Assembly (NCBI GenBank): GCA_029977045.1 | Contig: JAPOLP010000444.1 | Span: 1 to 5,469, forward strand | Length of the DNA: 5,469 bases | DNA from: Planctomycetota bacterium | GTDB taxonomy: Bacteria > Planctomycetota > Planctomycetia > Planctomycetales > Planctomycetaceae | Direction: 5' to 3' | Part shown: positions 1 to 5,469 of the stretch, piece after piece | Position numbering within the stretch: the first letter of the stretch is position 1 | How the letters are laid out: the number at the start of each line of letters is the position of its first letter | Made by a program: the position numbers and the translations under genes | The notes under the pieces: model-generated | What the model was told of the DNA's origin: nothing | What the model saw: the letters and a program-made list of their open reading frames with translations, nothing else | Database searches by the model: none

Positions 1-850
1 AGATCGCTGTCGGATCACCGCCGTTCGTGTAGCCGGGCACGGCTGGCGGCTGGCTGACCGCTTCGCCGTTCTGCAGCTTCGCACGCATGGCCGCCGTCCA
101 GTCATCAACCTGCTTCAGATAAGCCTGCCACGTTGCCTTGCCAGCGTCGGTCGTCACGTCGAAGCGGTCGACCTGAGCGGACAGGTCCTTCAGTTCCGGC
201 ACGTTGCGAAAACCAACCGGCGGCGTCCAGGGTTCGATGCGAGTCCCACCCCAGTTTGTTCCGATCAGGCCGACCGGGATGCCAGTCTCCTTGTGGAAGC
301 TGCGAGCGAAGAAGTAACCGACGGCTGAGAAACCTGGAGCCGACTGCGGCGAGCAGGCAGTCCACTGCCCGCCGGGCACGTCGTCGTTCGGCAGCGGAGA
401 CGTCGTGTGGCCCGGCACGTCGAAGAGTCGAATCAACGGATGATTCGCGGCGGCCATTTCTTCCTGAGCGTTGGTCACACTGTTCAGCGACCACTCCATG
501 TTCGACTGGCCCGAGCAGATCCAGACGTCGCCGACGAGCACGTCGGTCAGTTCGATCCGGTTCTTACCCGCGATCGTCAGCGTCTGGCCGTTCTCATTCG
601 CTTCCTGCGGAGCAAGCCGGACTTCCCAGCGGCCTTTGGCATCGGCGGTTGCGGTCTGCTTTGATCCGGCGAACTCGACCGTGACTTCCTCACCCGCCGC
701 TGCCCAGCCCCAGACCGGAGCGGCCAGCCCTCGCTGCAGCACCATATTGCTGCTGAAGATCTTCGGCAGCCGGACATCCGCCCGAGCGGACAGCGACGAC
801 GCAACAACAAGAAACGCGACAGCAAACCTCAGGGAACGCAACGTGGTCAT
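1..850 (-). CDS. Sialate O-acetylesterase-like secreted SGNH-type esterase (N-terminal part, runs off the window)
   Basis: The reading frame opens with ATG at 850-848 and stays open to the left edge, giving 283 codons with no stop, so the C-terminus lies outside. A GAGGA Shine-Dalgarno (857-861) sits 6 nt before the ATG and supports this start. Residues 1-24 form a signal peptide (Arg-containing n-region, VAFLVVASSL core, likely cleavage after ARA). The next stretch, DVRLPKIFSSNMVLQR followed by PVWGWA, is the typical opening of this family. The nucleophile block CSGQSNMEWS is at about 112-121, with the presumed catalytic Ser116. A second conserved block, GTNWGGTRIEPW, is at about 197-208. 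The catalytic His block is expected beyond the window. Family members remove O-acetyl esters from sialic acids; in planctomycetes the substrate is more likely another acetylated glycan (inference). Family assignment is firm, substrate is not. The gene lies 435 bp downstream of the PSD1 gene, so co-transcription is uncertain. Confidence 0.9.
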   Translation of the reverse strand, partial: MTTLRSLRFAVAFLVVASSLSARADVRLPKIFSSNMVLQRGLAAPVWGWAAAGEEVTVEFAGSKQTATADAKGRWEVRLAPQEANENGQTLTIAGKNRIELTDVLVGDVWICSGQSNMEWSLNSVTNAQEEMAAANHPLIRLFDVPGHTTSPLPNDDVPGGQWTACSPQSAPGFSAVGYFFARSFHKETGIPVGLIGTNWGGTRIEPWTPPVGFRNVPELKDLSAQVDRFDVTTDAGKATWQAYLKQVDDWTAAMRAKLQNGEAVSQPPAVPGYTNGGDPTAI

Positions 851-1285
851 CTCAGGTCCTCGTGGAGACTGACGGACGGAACGGAATCGCCGACTCGTCC
901 GCCAGGGGGCCGCGACTGACGGGCCTCCATTAAGACGATGAGCGGCGGAAGTTTACCCGGCGTCGGATGACTCGGGAAGCAGGCGTCAACGACCAGCGGC
1001 CGTGGTTGAATCAAGTCGCGACTTTGGCAGATGATCGGCTTCTGGTTGACTGTGCTCACGTCGGCGGGACCAATCAGCTCCGGAAAACAGGAACGCTCGG
1101 CGAGGCGTGTCATGTGTCGCTCGCATCGCACTCCGTGACGGCTGACTTTGGGCCACCGCAAACATGACGTTACGTTCGCCACAAAAATGACCGACAATGA
1201 GCTGTTTCCTGGCAATCGTCCTGTGGTCGTACGACAGAGAGGAACCGAGGCTCGACGACGTATGACGCAATCGCGACCGGTCGTG
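851..1285. other. 435-bp intergenic gap without a convincing gene
   Basis: This stretch separates the PSD1 stop codon from the esterase start. Open frames here (for example minus 1215-847 from a TTG, and minus 1270-986) give proteins with no recognisable motif, signal peptide or family resemblance, and I do not call them. Two short perfect palindromes occur near the PSD1 end: CGACCGGTCG at 1274-1283, directly after the stop codon, and GTCGTACGAC at 1226-1235. Neither has a loop or a following T-tract, so neither looks like an intrinsic terminator. The only clear signal is the esterase ribosome binding site at 857-861. In many planctomycete loci a DUF1501 gene occupies the position downstream of a PSCyt1/PSD1 gene; no trace of one is visible here. 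Confidence 0.6.
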
Positions 1286-2350
1286 TCAGCCGCGTGTGAT
1301 CATTTCGTCGAGATTCAGCAGCACTTCGGCAACGCGGAACCAGATGGCGAGTTCTGTCTCGTCGAGCTTTGACTTTGGCGACCAGTGGGCGTTCAGCGTT
1401 TCTACTTGAGCCGGGTCGGCAGCCAGGTTTGCTCGTTCGTCGGCGAGGACCGCCTGCAGCACCTTCAGTTCGTCGTCGGTTGGTTTGCGGACCAGGCAGC
1501 AGCGGAAAGCGTGTTCGAGCCGGGCTGCGTCGTCGGTTTTCGGTTGCTCGGTAAGCACCCGTTCGGCGAGGCCGAACGCCAGTTCGACGTACGCCTGATC
1601 GTTCAGCAGATTGAGCGCCTGCAGCGGCGTGTTGGTCCGCGAGCGTTTGACCGTGCAGACGCCGCGGTCGGTCGCGTCAAAGTTGACGAAGCTGGCGTAC
1701 GGGGCACCTCGCCGCCACACCGTATAAATGCCGCGACGGAAGCGATTGACGCCGGTTGAAGTGTCGTACTTCGGAGCGTTGCGACCGACGTGCCGCCAGA
1801 TGCCGTCTGGCTGCGGCGGGTAAACCGGTTCGCCGAACATTTTGTTCTGCAGCAGGCCGCTGGCGGCGAGTGCGTTGTCGCGGATCGTTTCAGCCGGCAG
1901 TCGCAGCCGGTTTGCTCGGCCGAGCAGTTTGTTCTTCGGATCGCTCTCAAGCAGTTCCGGTGTGAGACGCGACGACTGCCGGTACGTCGCTGACATGACC
2001 AGCAGCCGGTGGATGTGTTTCATCGACCAGCCGTTTTCGACAAAGTCGACTGCCAGCCAGTCGAGCAACTGTGGATGCGTCGGTGCTTCGCCCTGCGTGC
2101 CGAAGTCTTCGAGTGTTTCGACGATGCCCTGTCCGAAGATCTCAGCCCACCAGCGATTGACCGTGACGCGGGCAACCAGCGGGTTCTGCGGATCGACGAG
2201 CCACTTTGCCAGACCGAGCAGGTTCCGTGGCAGGCTCGGCGAGAACGCGTGAAGGAACTCCGGCGTGTCGGACTTTACCTCGGGGCCTTTGTTGAGGAAC
2301 TCGCCGCGCTTCATAATGTTCGTCGTGCGGGCTTCGTCCTGTTCGATCAT
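1286..2350 (-). CDS. PSD1 (DUF1553) half of the interrupted planctomycete protein
   Basis: This frame directly continues the upstream half. Coding similarity begins right after the TAA (from 2467, a charged stretch RQRLVEFRREQ that looks coiled-coil). The first usable start codon is ATG at 2350-2348, giving 354 residues. It has no strong Shine-Dalgarno sequence, only a weak GAG about 12 nt before it, so efficient independent initiation is doubtful. PSD1/DUF1553 blocks are intact and in order: KRGEFLNKG (14-22), VNRWWAEIFGQGIVETLEDFG (64-84), PTHPQLLDWLA (90-100), ANRLRLPAETIRDNALAASG (146-165), RRGIYTVWRR (205-214), RTNTPLQALNLLNDQAYVE (238-256) and the characteristic C-terminal AEVLLNLDEMITRG. 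There is no signal peptide, so if made alone it would stay in the cytoplasm, away from its exported N-terminal half. The function of PSD1 is unknown. Domain identity is secure; whether it is translated is not. Confidence 0.85.
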   Translation of the reverse strand: MIEQDEARTTNIMKRGEFLNKGPEVKSDTPEFLHAFSPSLPRNLLGLAKWLVDPQNPLVARVTVNRWWAEIFGQGIVETLEDFGTQGEAPTHPQLLDWLAVDFVENGWSMKHIHRLLVMSATYRQSSRLTPELLESDPKNKLLGRANRLRLPAETIRDNALAASGLLQNKMFGEPVYPPQPDGIWRHVGRNAPKYDTSTGVNRFRRGIYTVWRRGAPYASFVNFDATDRGVCTVKRSRTNTPLQALNLLNDQAYVELAFGLAERVLTEQPKTDDAARLEHAFRCCLVRKPTDDELKVLQAVLADERANLAADPAQVETLNAHWSPKSKLDETELAIWFRVAEVLLNLDEMITRG

Positions 2351-2467
2351 GACGAGCGTCGTCTCTGGCTGGACCTGATTGAGCTGCCTCTTCAGCGAGT
2401 CGACTTGAGTGCGAAGCTGCTTCGCCGCGCCGTCCTGCTCCCGCCGAAACTCGACGAGCCTTTGGCG

Positions 2468-2470
2468 TTA
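2468..2470 (-). other. In-frame TAA interrupting the PSCyt1/PSD1 frame
   Basis: On the minus strand the codons read AAG AAA TAA CGC CAA AGG CTC GTC GAG. The frame before the stop and the frame after it are identical: codon 647 of the 1041-codon frame. The local sequence, EERSKK-stop-RQRLVEF, matches the family linker pattern in which an R-[ST]-x-x-Q stretch leads into a short helix. CAA (Gln) is therefore the most economical ancestral codon, one C-to-T transition away (inference). Confidence 0.85.
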
Positions 2471-4408
2471 TTTCTTCGAGCGTTCTTCAGCGGGCTTTTT
2501 GATAATCGCCAGCACTTCGGCGGGTAGCGAATCGCTCGACGGATCACCGGTCATCGCGACAAGGCGGAAGCGACCGAGCGAGCGTTTCATTCCGAGCTTG
2601 AAGTCGAGTTCAAACTTCAGCCGTGTCCCGGCTTCAAAGCCGATCGGTTCGCTGGTCAGGAATGTGATCTCGTGCGGCTTGTGAACTTCGGTGTGGATTG
2701 ACCAGCCGGTCTTGTCGTCGCCGTCGATCGCGGTCGCCGGTTCGTACTTCGACGCCGAAACGTCGGCTTTCGCTGAGTGGAGCCCGACCGGCGTCACGTC
2801 GACCGAATCATCCTCGCACGGGCAGGCTTTGACGCGGAACTCGGTCATCACAAAGTTCGCCCGGTTGCCCTGCGTCTGCCGTCCCGGACCTTTGCCGGGG
2901 AGCGAATCATCTAAGAGTGCTTCGAGACGGAAGCCCGTGATGCCGCGTAGCTCGGTTCGAGCCGTCACCGAGTACGAGTCGTTCTCGTCGAGCTTGCCGC
3001 CGACGAGGATCGACTGATCGGCGAGCACCGTGTGCGTCGCTCCGGCTTCGGATTTGAAGTCGGTTGGCTTGAGGACGTGCCACTCGGGCTGCGTGCCGAG
3101 GGTTGCGACCAGTTTCTGTTCCCACTCGGTTTGGGATTTGTCGAGTTCGGTGAGACGTGCCTTGAGCTGCTGCTCGGCCTGCTCCACCTGCGGCTGGAGA
3201 TCGGCCCGCTGCTTCTGCTGCTCGGGCGTCAGCGGCAGGTCCATTGTCGGGCCGTAGAAGTCGTACGTGACGCCGCTGGTCAGCTTTACTTCGAGCGGCG
3301 TCTGATTGAAGAACGAGAAGAGCTGGTAGTAGTCCCGCATCGTGAACGGGTCGTACTTGTGGTTGTGGCACTGGGCGCATTCGAGCGACGTGCCGAGCCA
3401 CACCGTGCCGGTCGTGTTGACTCGGTCGACGATCTGATTGACGCGGTTCTCTTCCGGATCGACGCCGGCTTCGACATTGCACGTCGTGCAGCGGTGGAAC
3501 CCGGTCGCGATCTTCTGGTCGGCCGTCGCGTCGGGCAGCAGGTCGCCGGCGATCTGCTCGATCGTGAACTCGTCGTACGGCATGTCCTTGTTAATTGACT
3601 TGATGACCCAGTCGCGGAACGCCCACATGCTGCGGAACTGGTCCGCCTGGAAGCCGTTCGAGTCCGCGTAGCGAGCGAGGTCGAGCCACGGCCGTGCCCA
3701 GCGCTCACCGTACTTCGGAGAGGCCAGCAGCTGATCGACAACGCGTTCGTACGCCTGCGGAGAATCGTCGGCCAGAAACGCGTCGACTTCCTGCGGCGAC
3801 GGCGGGATACCGATCAGGTCGAGATAGACGCGGCGCAGCAGTCTCGCCCGGTCGGTCTCCGGCGACGGCTGCATCCCGGCTTCGTCCAGCTTTGCGAGCA
3901 CGAACCAGTCGATCTCGTTGCGCGGCCACTTTGCGTTCGAGACTTCCGGCAGCGGAGCCTTCTGCGGCAGTTCGTAAGCCCAGTGCCGCTCGCGAACGAT
4001 CAGCTCTTCCGGCCACGGCAGTCCGGCGTCGATCCACTGTTTGAGCTTCTCGACCTCGGCCTTACTCAGCGGGTCGCCTTCCGGCGGCATCTGCTCATCG
4101 CCTCGAACAGTCACGCGGCGAATCAGCTCGCTTTCGCCCGGCTTGCCCTCGACAACCGCCGGGATTCCCGAGTCGTTCAGCCGCAGCAGGTCCTTCGGCT
4201 CGGTGAACCGCAGCCCGCCCTCGCGGTCGTCGCGGTTGTGGCAGTCGAGACAGTGCGTTTCGAGGATCGGCAGAATGTCGCGTTCAAAATCGACAGTCGC
4301 GCCGCCGGCTGCCGATTTCCCGGTTTGCGAGTCAGCGGCCCGGTTGACGGATGCGGCAACGATCAGCGCGAGACCGGAAAGAACTGCGAGGCGAAGTGGC
4401 GATCGCAT
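2468..4408 (-). CDS. PSCyt1 + PSCyt2 (DUF1549) half of a planctomycete cytochrome c-domain protein, ends at in-frame TAA
   Basis: This half encodes 646 residues. A signal peptide covers about residues 1-25 (LAVLSGLALIVAAS core), so the product is exported. PSCyt1 spans about 43-131, with heme-binding CLDCH at 53-57 and a candidate distal Met ligand in MPPEGDPLS (Met107). PSCyt2/DUF1549 spans about 164-372: NEIDWFVLAKL, LLRRVYLDLIGIPP, YGERWARPWLDLARYADSNG, and a second CAQCH at 344-348 followed by NHKYDPFT. A CTTC at 307-310 lacks the His of a heme motif. About 395-433 is Gln/Glu/Lys-rich and probably coiled-coil. About 440-620 looks beta-rich and may bind ligand (inference). The start is supported by GGAG (4418-4421), 9 nt before the ATG. 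Such proteins are thought to act outside the cytoplasm, possibly in redox or polysaccharide processing; the biochemical role is not established. The product ends in the linker, so the usual PSD1 half would be missing. Confidence 0.9.
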   Translation of the reverse strand: MRSPLRLAVLSGLALIVAASVNRAADSQTGKSAAGGATVDFERDILPILETHCLDCHNRDDREGGLRFTEPKDLLRLNDSGIPAVVEGKPGESELIRRVTVRGDEQMPPEGDPLSKAEVEKLKQWIDAGLPWPEELIVRERHWAYELPQKAPLPEVSNAKWPRNEIDWFVLAKLDEAGMQPSPETDRARLLRRVYLDLIGIPPSPQEVDAFLADDSPQAYERVVDQLLASPKYGERWARPWLDLARYADSNGFQADQFRSMWAFRDWVIKSINKDMPYDEFTIEQIAGDLLPDATADQKIATGFHRCTTCNVEAGVDPEENRVNQIVDRVNTTGTVWLGTSLECAQCHNHKYDPFTMRDYYQLFSFFNQTPLEVKLTSGVTYDFYGPTMDLPLTPEQQKQRADLQPQVEQAEQQLKARLTELDKSQTEWEQKLVATLGTQPEWHVLKPTDFKSEAGATHTVLADQSILVGGKLDENDSYSVTARTELRGITGFRLEALLDDSLPGKGPGRQTQGNRANFVMTEFRVKACPCEDDSVDVTPVGLHSAKADVSASKYEPATAIDGDDKTGWSIHTEVHKPHEITFLTSEPIGFEAGTRLKFELDFKLGMKRSLGRFRLVAMTGDPSSDSLPAEVLAIIKKPAEERSKK

Positions 4409-4477
4409 GGCAGGAAGCTCCAGAGCGGGCGGGTTCGGCGAACGAATCGCCGGGAGAGATCGATAACGATTTCCGAC

Positions 4478-4506
4478 AGCCTACCAGAGTTGCGCGGCGA
4501 CGTCAC
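4478..4506 (-). promoter_or_regulatory. Possible weak promoter for the PSCyt1/PSD1 gene
   Basis: Read on the minus strand, GTGACG (4501-4506) resembles a -35 box and TAGGCT (4478-4483) a -10 box. They are separated by exactly 17 nt, with TGG just before the -10 as in extended -10 promoters. The match is modest (4/6 and 3/6 to the sigma-70 consensus). It would give a leader of roughly 60 nt before the ATG at 4408. Planctomycete promoters are poorly characterised, so this is only a candidate. The alternative is co-transcription with the gene ending at 4556. Confidence 0.2.
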
Positions 4507-4555
4507 AGCGAGTTGCCCGGCGGACAAGTTCTACAAATGTGACGCTGTCCAGCGA

Positions 4556-5302
4556 CTACTTCTGCTTCCAGATCTTGACGTCATCGACCCAGGCGGACTT
4601 GTTGACGGCCAGCGTGATCATTCGCTTGGTCGGGTGGCCGATGCCGGGGGACTGGAAATCGCCGATCACCTTGCCGTCAATCATGGCTCGCATGACGTCG
4701 CCGGTGACGAAGACCCGCAGTTCGTACCAGGTGTCCGGTTTCAGGTCGATTGGGAAGCTGGCAGTCTTCGTCTTCAGCAACGCAGCCAGTTCGGGTGACT
4801 TGTCTCCGGCCAGACGGCGCTCGCGGATCTTGTTGTCCATGGTGCCGGTTTTTGAGTCCGTCAGTTGCAGACTGTTGAGGCGGACTCGGGCGATGCAGAG
4901 ATGGCCGGCGTGAACCGACTTCAGTTCGCGGTCGACGAAGTCGAGGCCGAGGTCGTCGCCCTTGCTGAGCTTGAACCGCAACTGAACGATGCCGTCCTGA
5001 AACTCGACCTTCTGAAAGATCGCGACGCCGTGGTCCGCTTCCGGCACTCGTGTGACGTGCATCGCACCGTCGGCGAGGTCGACCTGCTTCTTGCCGTTCG
5101 CCCGCCAGGCACTGTTGGTTGTCCAGCCGTTGCCGATCTCTTCCTTGTCGGGCGTCGATTCGTCGCGGTTGAAGTCGTCCTCGAAGATCACCTTGCCGGC
5201 GGGTTTGGGTTCCGGTTCGCTGGCGGGGGACTGTGACGGAGCGAGGGAGAGACTGAGGGCCAGAGAGAGCGAGGGCAGAACAGCGAGACGGATGCGGCGC
5301 AT
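4556..5302 (-). CDS. Secreted concanavalin-like (LamG / DUF1080-like) domain protein
   Basis: The product is 248 residues. I chose ATG 5302-5300 over an in-frame ATG at 5401 because a signal peptide begins right there (MRRIR, then the hydrophobic PSLSLALSLSLAP, likely cleavage after SPA at 27) and AGGAG (5312-5316) lies 9 nt upstream. The 33-residue extension looks non-coding and would run through a hairpin. After a Pro/Glu-rich linker, one beta-sandwich-like domain spans about 38-246: VIFEDDFNRDE, GNGWTTNSAWRANGKKQVDL, DGAMHV, ADHGVAIFQKVEFQDGIVQLRFKL, SVHAGHLCIARV, DTWYELRVFVTGDVMRAMIDGKVIG, GIGHPTKRMITLAVNKSAWVDDVKIW. This pattern of opening DDFNR, mid-domain 'exposed ligand' strands and closing VDDVKIW is that of planctomycete DUF1080/LamG-type proteins, often annotated as GH16-like or 3-keto-disaccharide hydrolase-like. 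I see no certain catalytic residues, so glycan binding or hydrolysis is inference. The next gene starts 147 bp downstream on the same strand. Confidence 0.7.
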   Translation of the reverse strand: MRRIRLAVLPSLSLALSLSLAPSQSPASEPEPKPAGKVIFEDDFNRDESTPDKEEIGNGWTTNSAWRANGKKQVDLADGAMHVTRVPEADHGVAIFQKVEFQDGIVQLRFKLSKGDDLGLDFVDRELKSVHAGHLCIARVRLNSLQLTDSKTGTMDNKIRERRLAGDKSPELAALLKTKTASFPIDLKPDTWYELRVFVTGDVMRAMIDGKVIGDFQSPGIGHPTKRMITLAVNKSAWVDDVKIWKQK

Positions 5303-5308
5303 GAAAAA

Positions 5309-5341
5309 CGGCTCCTGAAGTTGAGGTCGTATCAGGAGCCG
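5309..5341 (-). promoter_or_regulatory. Terminator-like leader hairpin that contains the ribosome binding site
   Basis: A perfect 10-bp inverted repeat (arms 5309-5318 and 5332-5341; CGGCTCCTGA against TCAGGAGCCG) encloses a 13-nt loop. On the minus strand the 3' arm is followed immediately by TTTTT (5304-5308), then C, then the ATG of the concanavalin-like gene. The form is that of an intrinsic terminator. However, the 3' arm also contains AGGAG (5312-5316), the only good Shine-Dalgarno for that gene. When folded in the mRNA it would hide the ribosome site and could also terminate transcription. It may be the terminator of an upstream gene outside the window, or a leader switch; the sequence alone cannot separate these. 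Confidence 0.55.
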
Positions 5342-5405
5342 ATTGTGCCCGGTCCGCTCGCGGTCGAACAGCGAGGGATCAGTTTGTGCCAGAGCGATCA
5401 TGTTC

Positions 5406-5464
5406 CCGTAGAACGGACTTCAGTCCGTTCACCAGGCAGAAACGGACTGAAGTCCGTTCTACGG
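5406..5464. repeat. 24-bp perfect inverted repeat, REP-like nested palindrome
   Basis: The arms are 5406-5429 and 5441-5464, perfectly complementary over 24 bp, with an 11-nt spacer (CACCAGGCAGA). Each arm is itself palindromic around a 2-nt centre: AACGGACT, then TC or GA, then AGTCCGTT. The unit could therefore fold either as one long hairpin or as two small ones. This nested arrangement, lying between genes, is typical of REP/BIME-type dispersed repeats in bacteria. No transposase is visible. No T-run follows either side, so an intrinsic terminator is less likely. Confidence 0.75.
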
Positions 5465-5469
5465 AGAAG

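Larger units (their letters stand above)
1286..4408 (-). pseudogene. Whole PSCyt1/PSCyt2/PSD1 gene, interrupted by one in-frame TAA
   Basis: The span from ATG at 4408 to TGA at 1286-1288 is exactly 1041 codons in a single frame. Its only internal stop is TAA at codon 647 (2468-2470). The domain order signal peptide, PSCyt1 cytochrome domain, PSCyt2/DUF1549, beta-rich middle region, charged linker, PSD1/DUF1553 is that of normal full-length family members, which are usually about 900-1100 residues. Both halves look well preserved, with no frameshift and no second stop, so any inactivation would be very recent. Alternatives are readthrough, a split gene making two polypeptides, or a sequencing error. 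I label it pseudogene only to mark the interruption; the two halves are described separately. Confidence 0.6.

Noticed and set aside
847..1215. Minus-strand open frame starting TTG, whose TGA overlaps the esterase ATG (ATGA)
   Set aside because: Any ATGA start creates this overlap automatically. The 122-residue translation has no recognisable domain, codon third positions are mixed, and no ribosome site supports the TTG.
3478..3490. CTTC cysteine pair (residues 307-310) as a third heme site
   Set aside because: It is followed by Asn rather than His, so it is not a CxxCH motif; only the motifs at 53-57 and 344-348 fit.
3032..3598. Plus-strand 188-codon open frame opposite PSCyt2
   Set aside because: It is the complement of a strongly conserved domain; its Leu/Arg/Val-rich translation is typical of antisense reading.
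4436..4452. Small inverted repeat CGGCGA/TCGCCG with a 5-nt loop in the 4409-4555 gap
   Set aside because: Only 6 bp and with no T-tract; not enough to call a terminator in GC-rich DNA.
3983..4798. Plus-strand 271-codon open frame antisense to two genes and their gap
   Set aside because: It covers parts of two well-supported minus-strand genes, shows no recognisable domain, and is the usual shadow in GC-rich DNA.
5303..5401. N-terminal extension of the concanavalin-like protein to ATG 5401
   Set aside because: It would bury the signal peptide 33 residues inside the protein and run through the leader hairpin; the ATG at 5302 has a good ribosome site and an immediate signal peptide.

Overview
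The window reads as planctomycete chromosome. The main evidence is a large exported protein with the PSCyt1 – PSCyt2 (DUF1549) – PSD1 (DUF1553) architecture, which is a hallmark of Planctomycetes. It is flanked by a secreted sialate O-acetylesterase-type enzyme and a secreted concanavalin-like (LamG/DUF1080-like) protein. The DNA is GC-rich. All supported genes lie on the minus strand; the many plus-strand open frames are antisense shadows. No RNA gene, CRISPR array or complete mobile element was recognised.

Layout in the direction of transcription (right to left): 5406-5464 is a near-perfect giant palindrome that looks like a dispersed REP-type element. 5309-5341 is a hairpin followed by five T residues that ends just before a start codon and contains that gene's Shine-Dalgarno sequence. 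4556-5302 is the secreted concanavalin-like protein. 4409-4555 is a short gap with a possible weak promoter. 1286-4408 is the PSCyt1/PSCyt2/PSD1 gene. 851-1285 is a gap with no convincing gene. 1-850 is the N-terminal part of a sialate O-acetylesterase that continues past the left edge.

The most notable observation is that the PSCyt1/PSCyt2/PSD1 reading frame is continuous over 1041 codons except for one in-frame TAA at 2468-2470, codon 647. The stop lies in the linker between the cytochrome-bearing half and the PSD1 half, and the frame is the same on both sides. A single C-to-T change from CAA (Gln) would explain it. The gene is therefore a recent nonsense mutant, a sequencing error, a readthrough gene or a naturally split gene. 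The usual DUF1501 partner is not found downstream.

Functionally, all three proteins appear exported (each has an N-terminal signal peptide) and fit the planctomycete pattern of handling complex, often acetylated or sulfated, polysaccharides outside the cytoplasm. The exact substrates cannot be read from the sequence.
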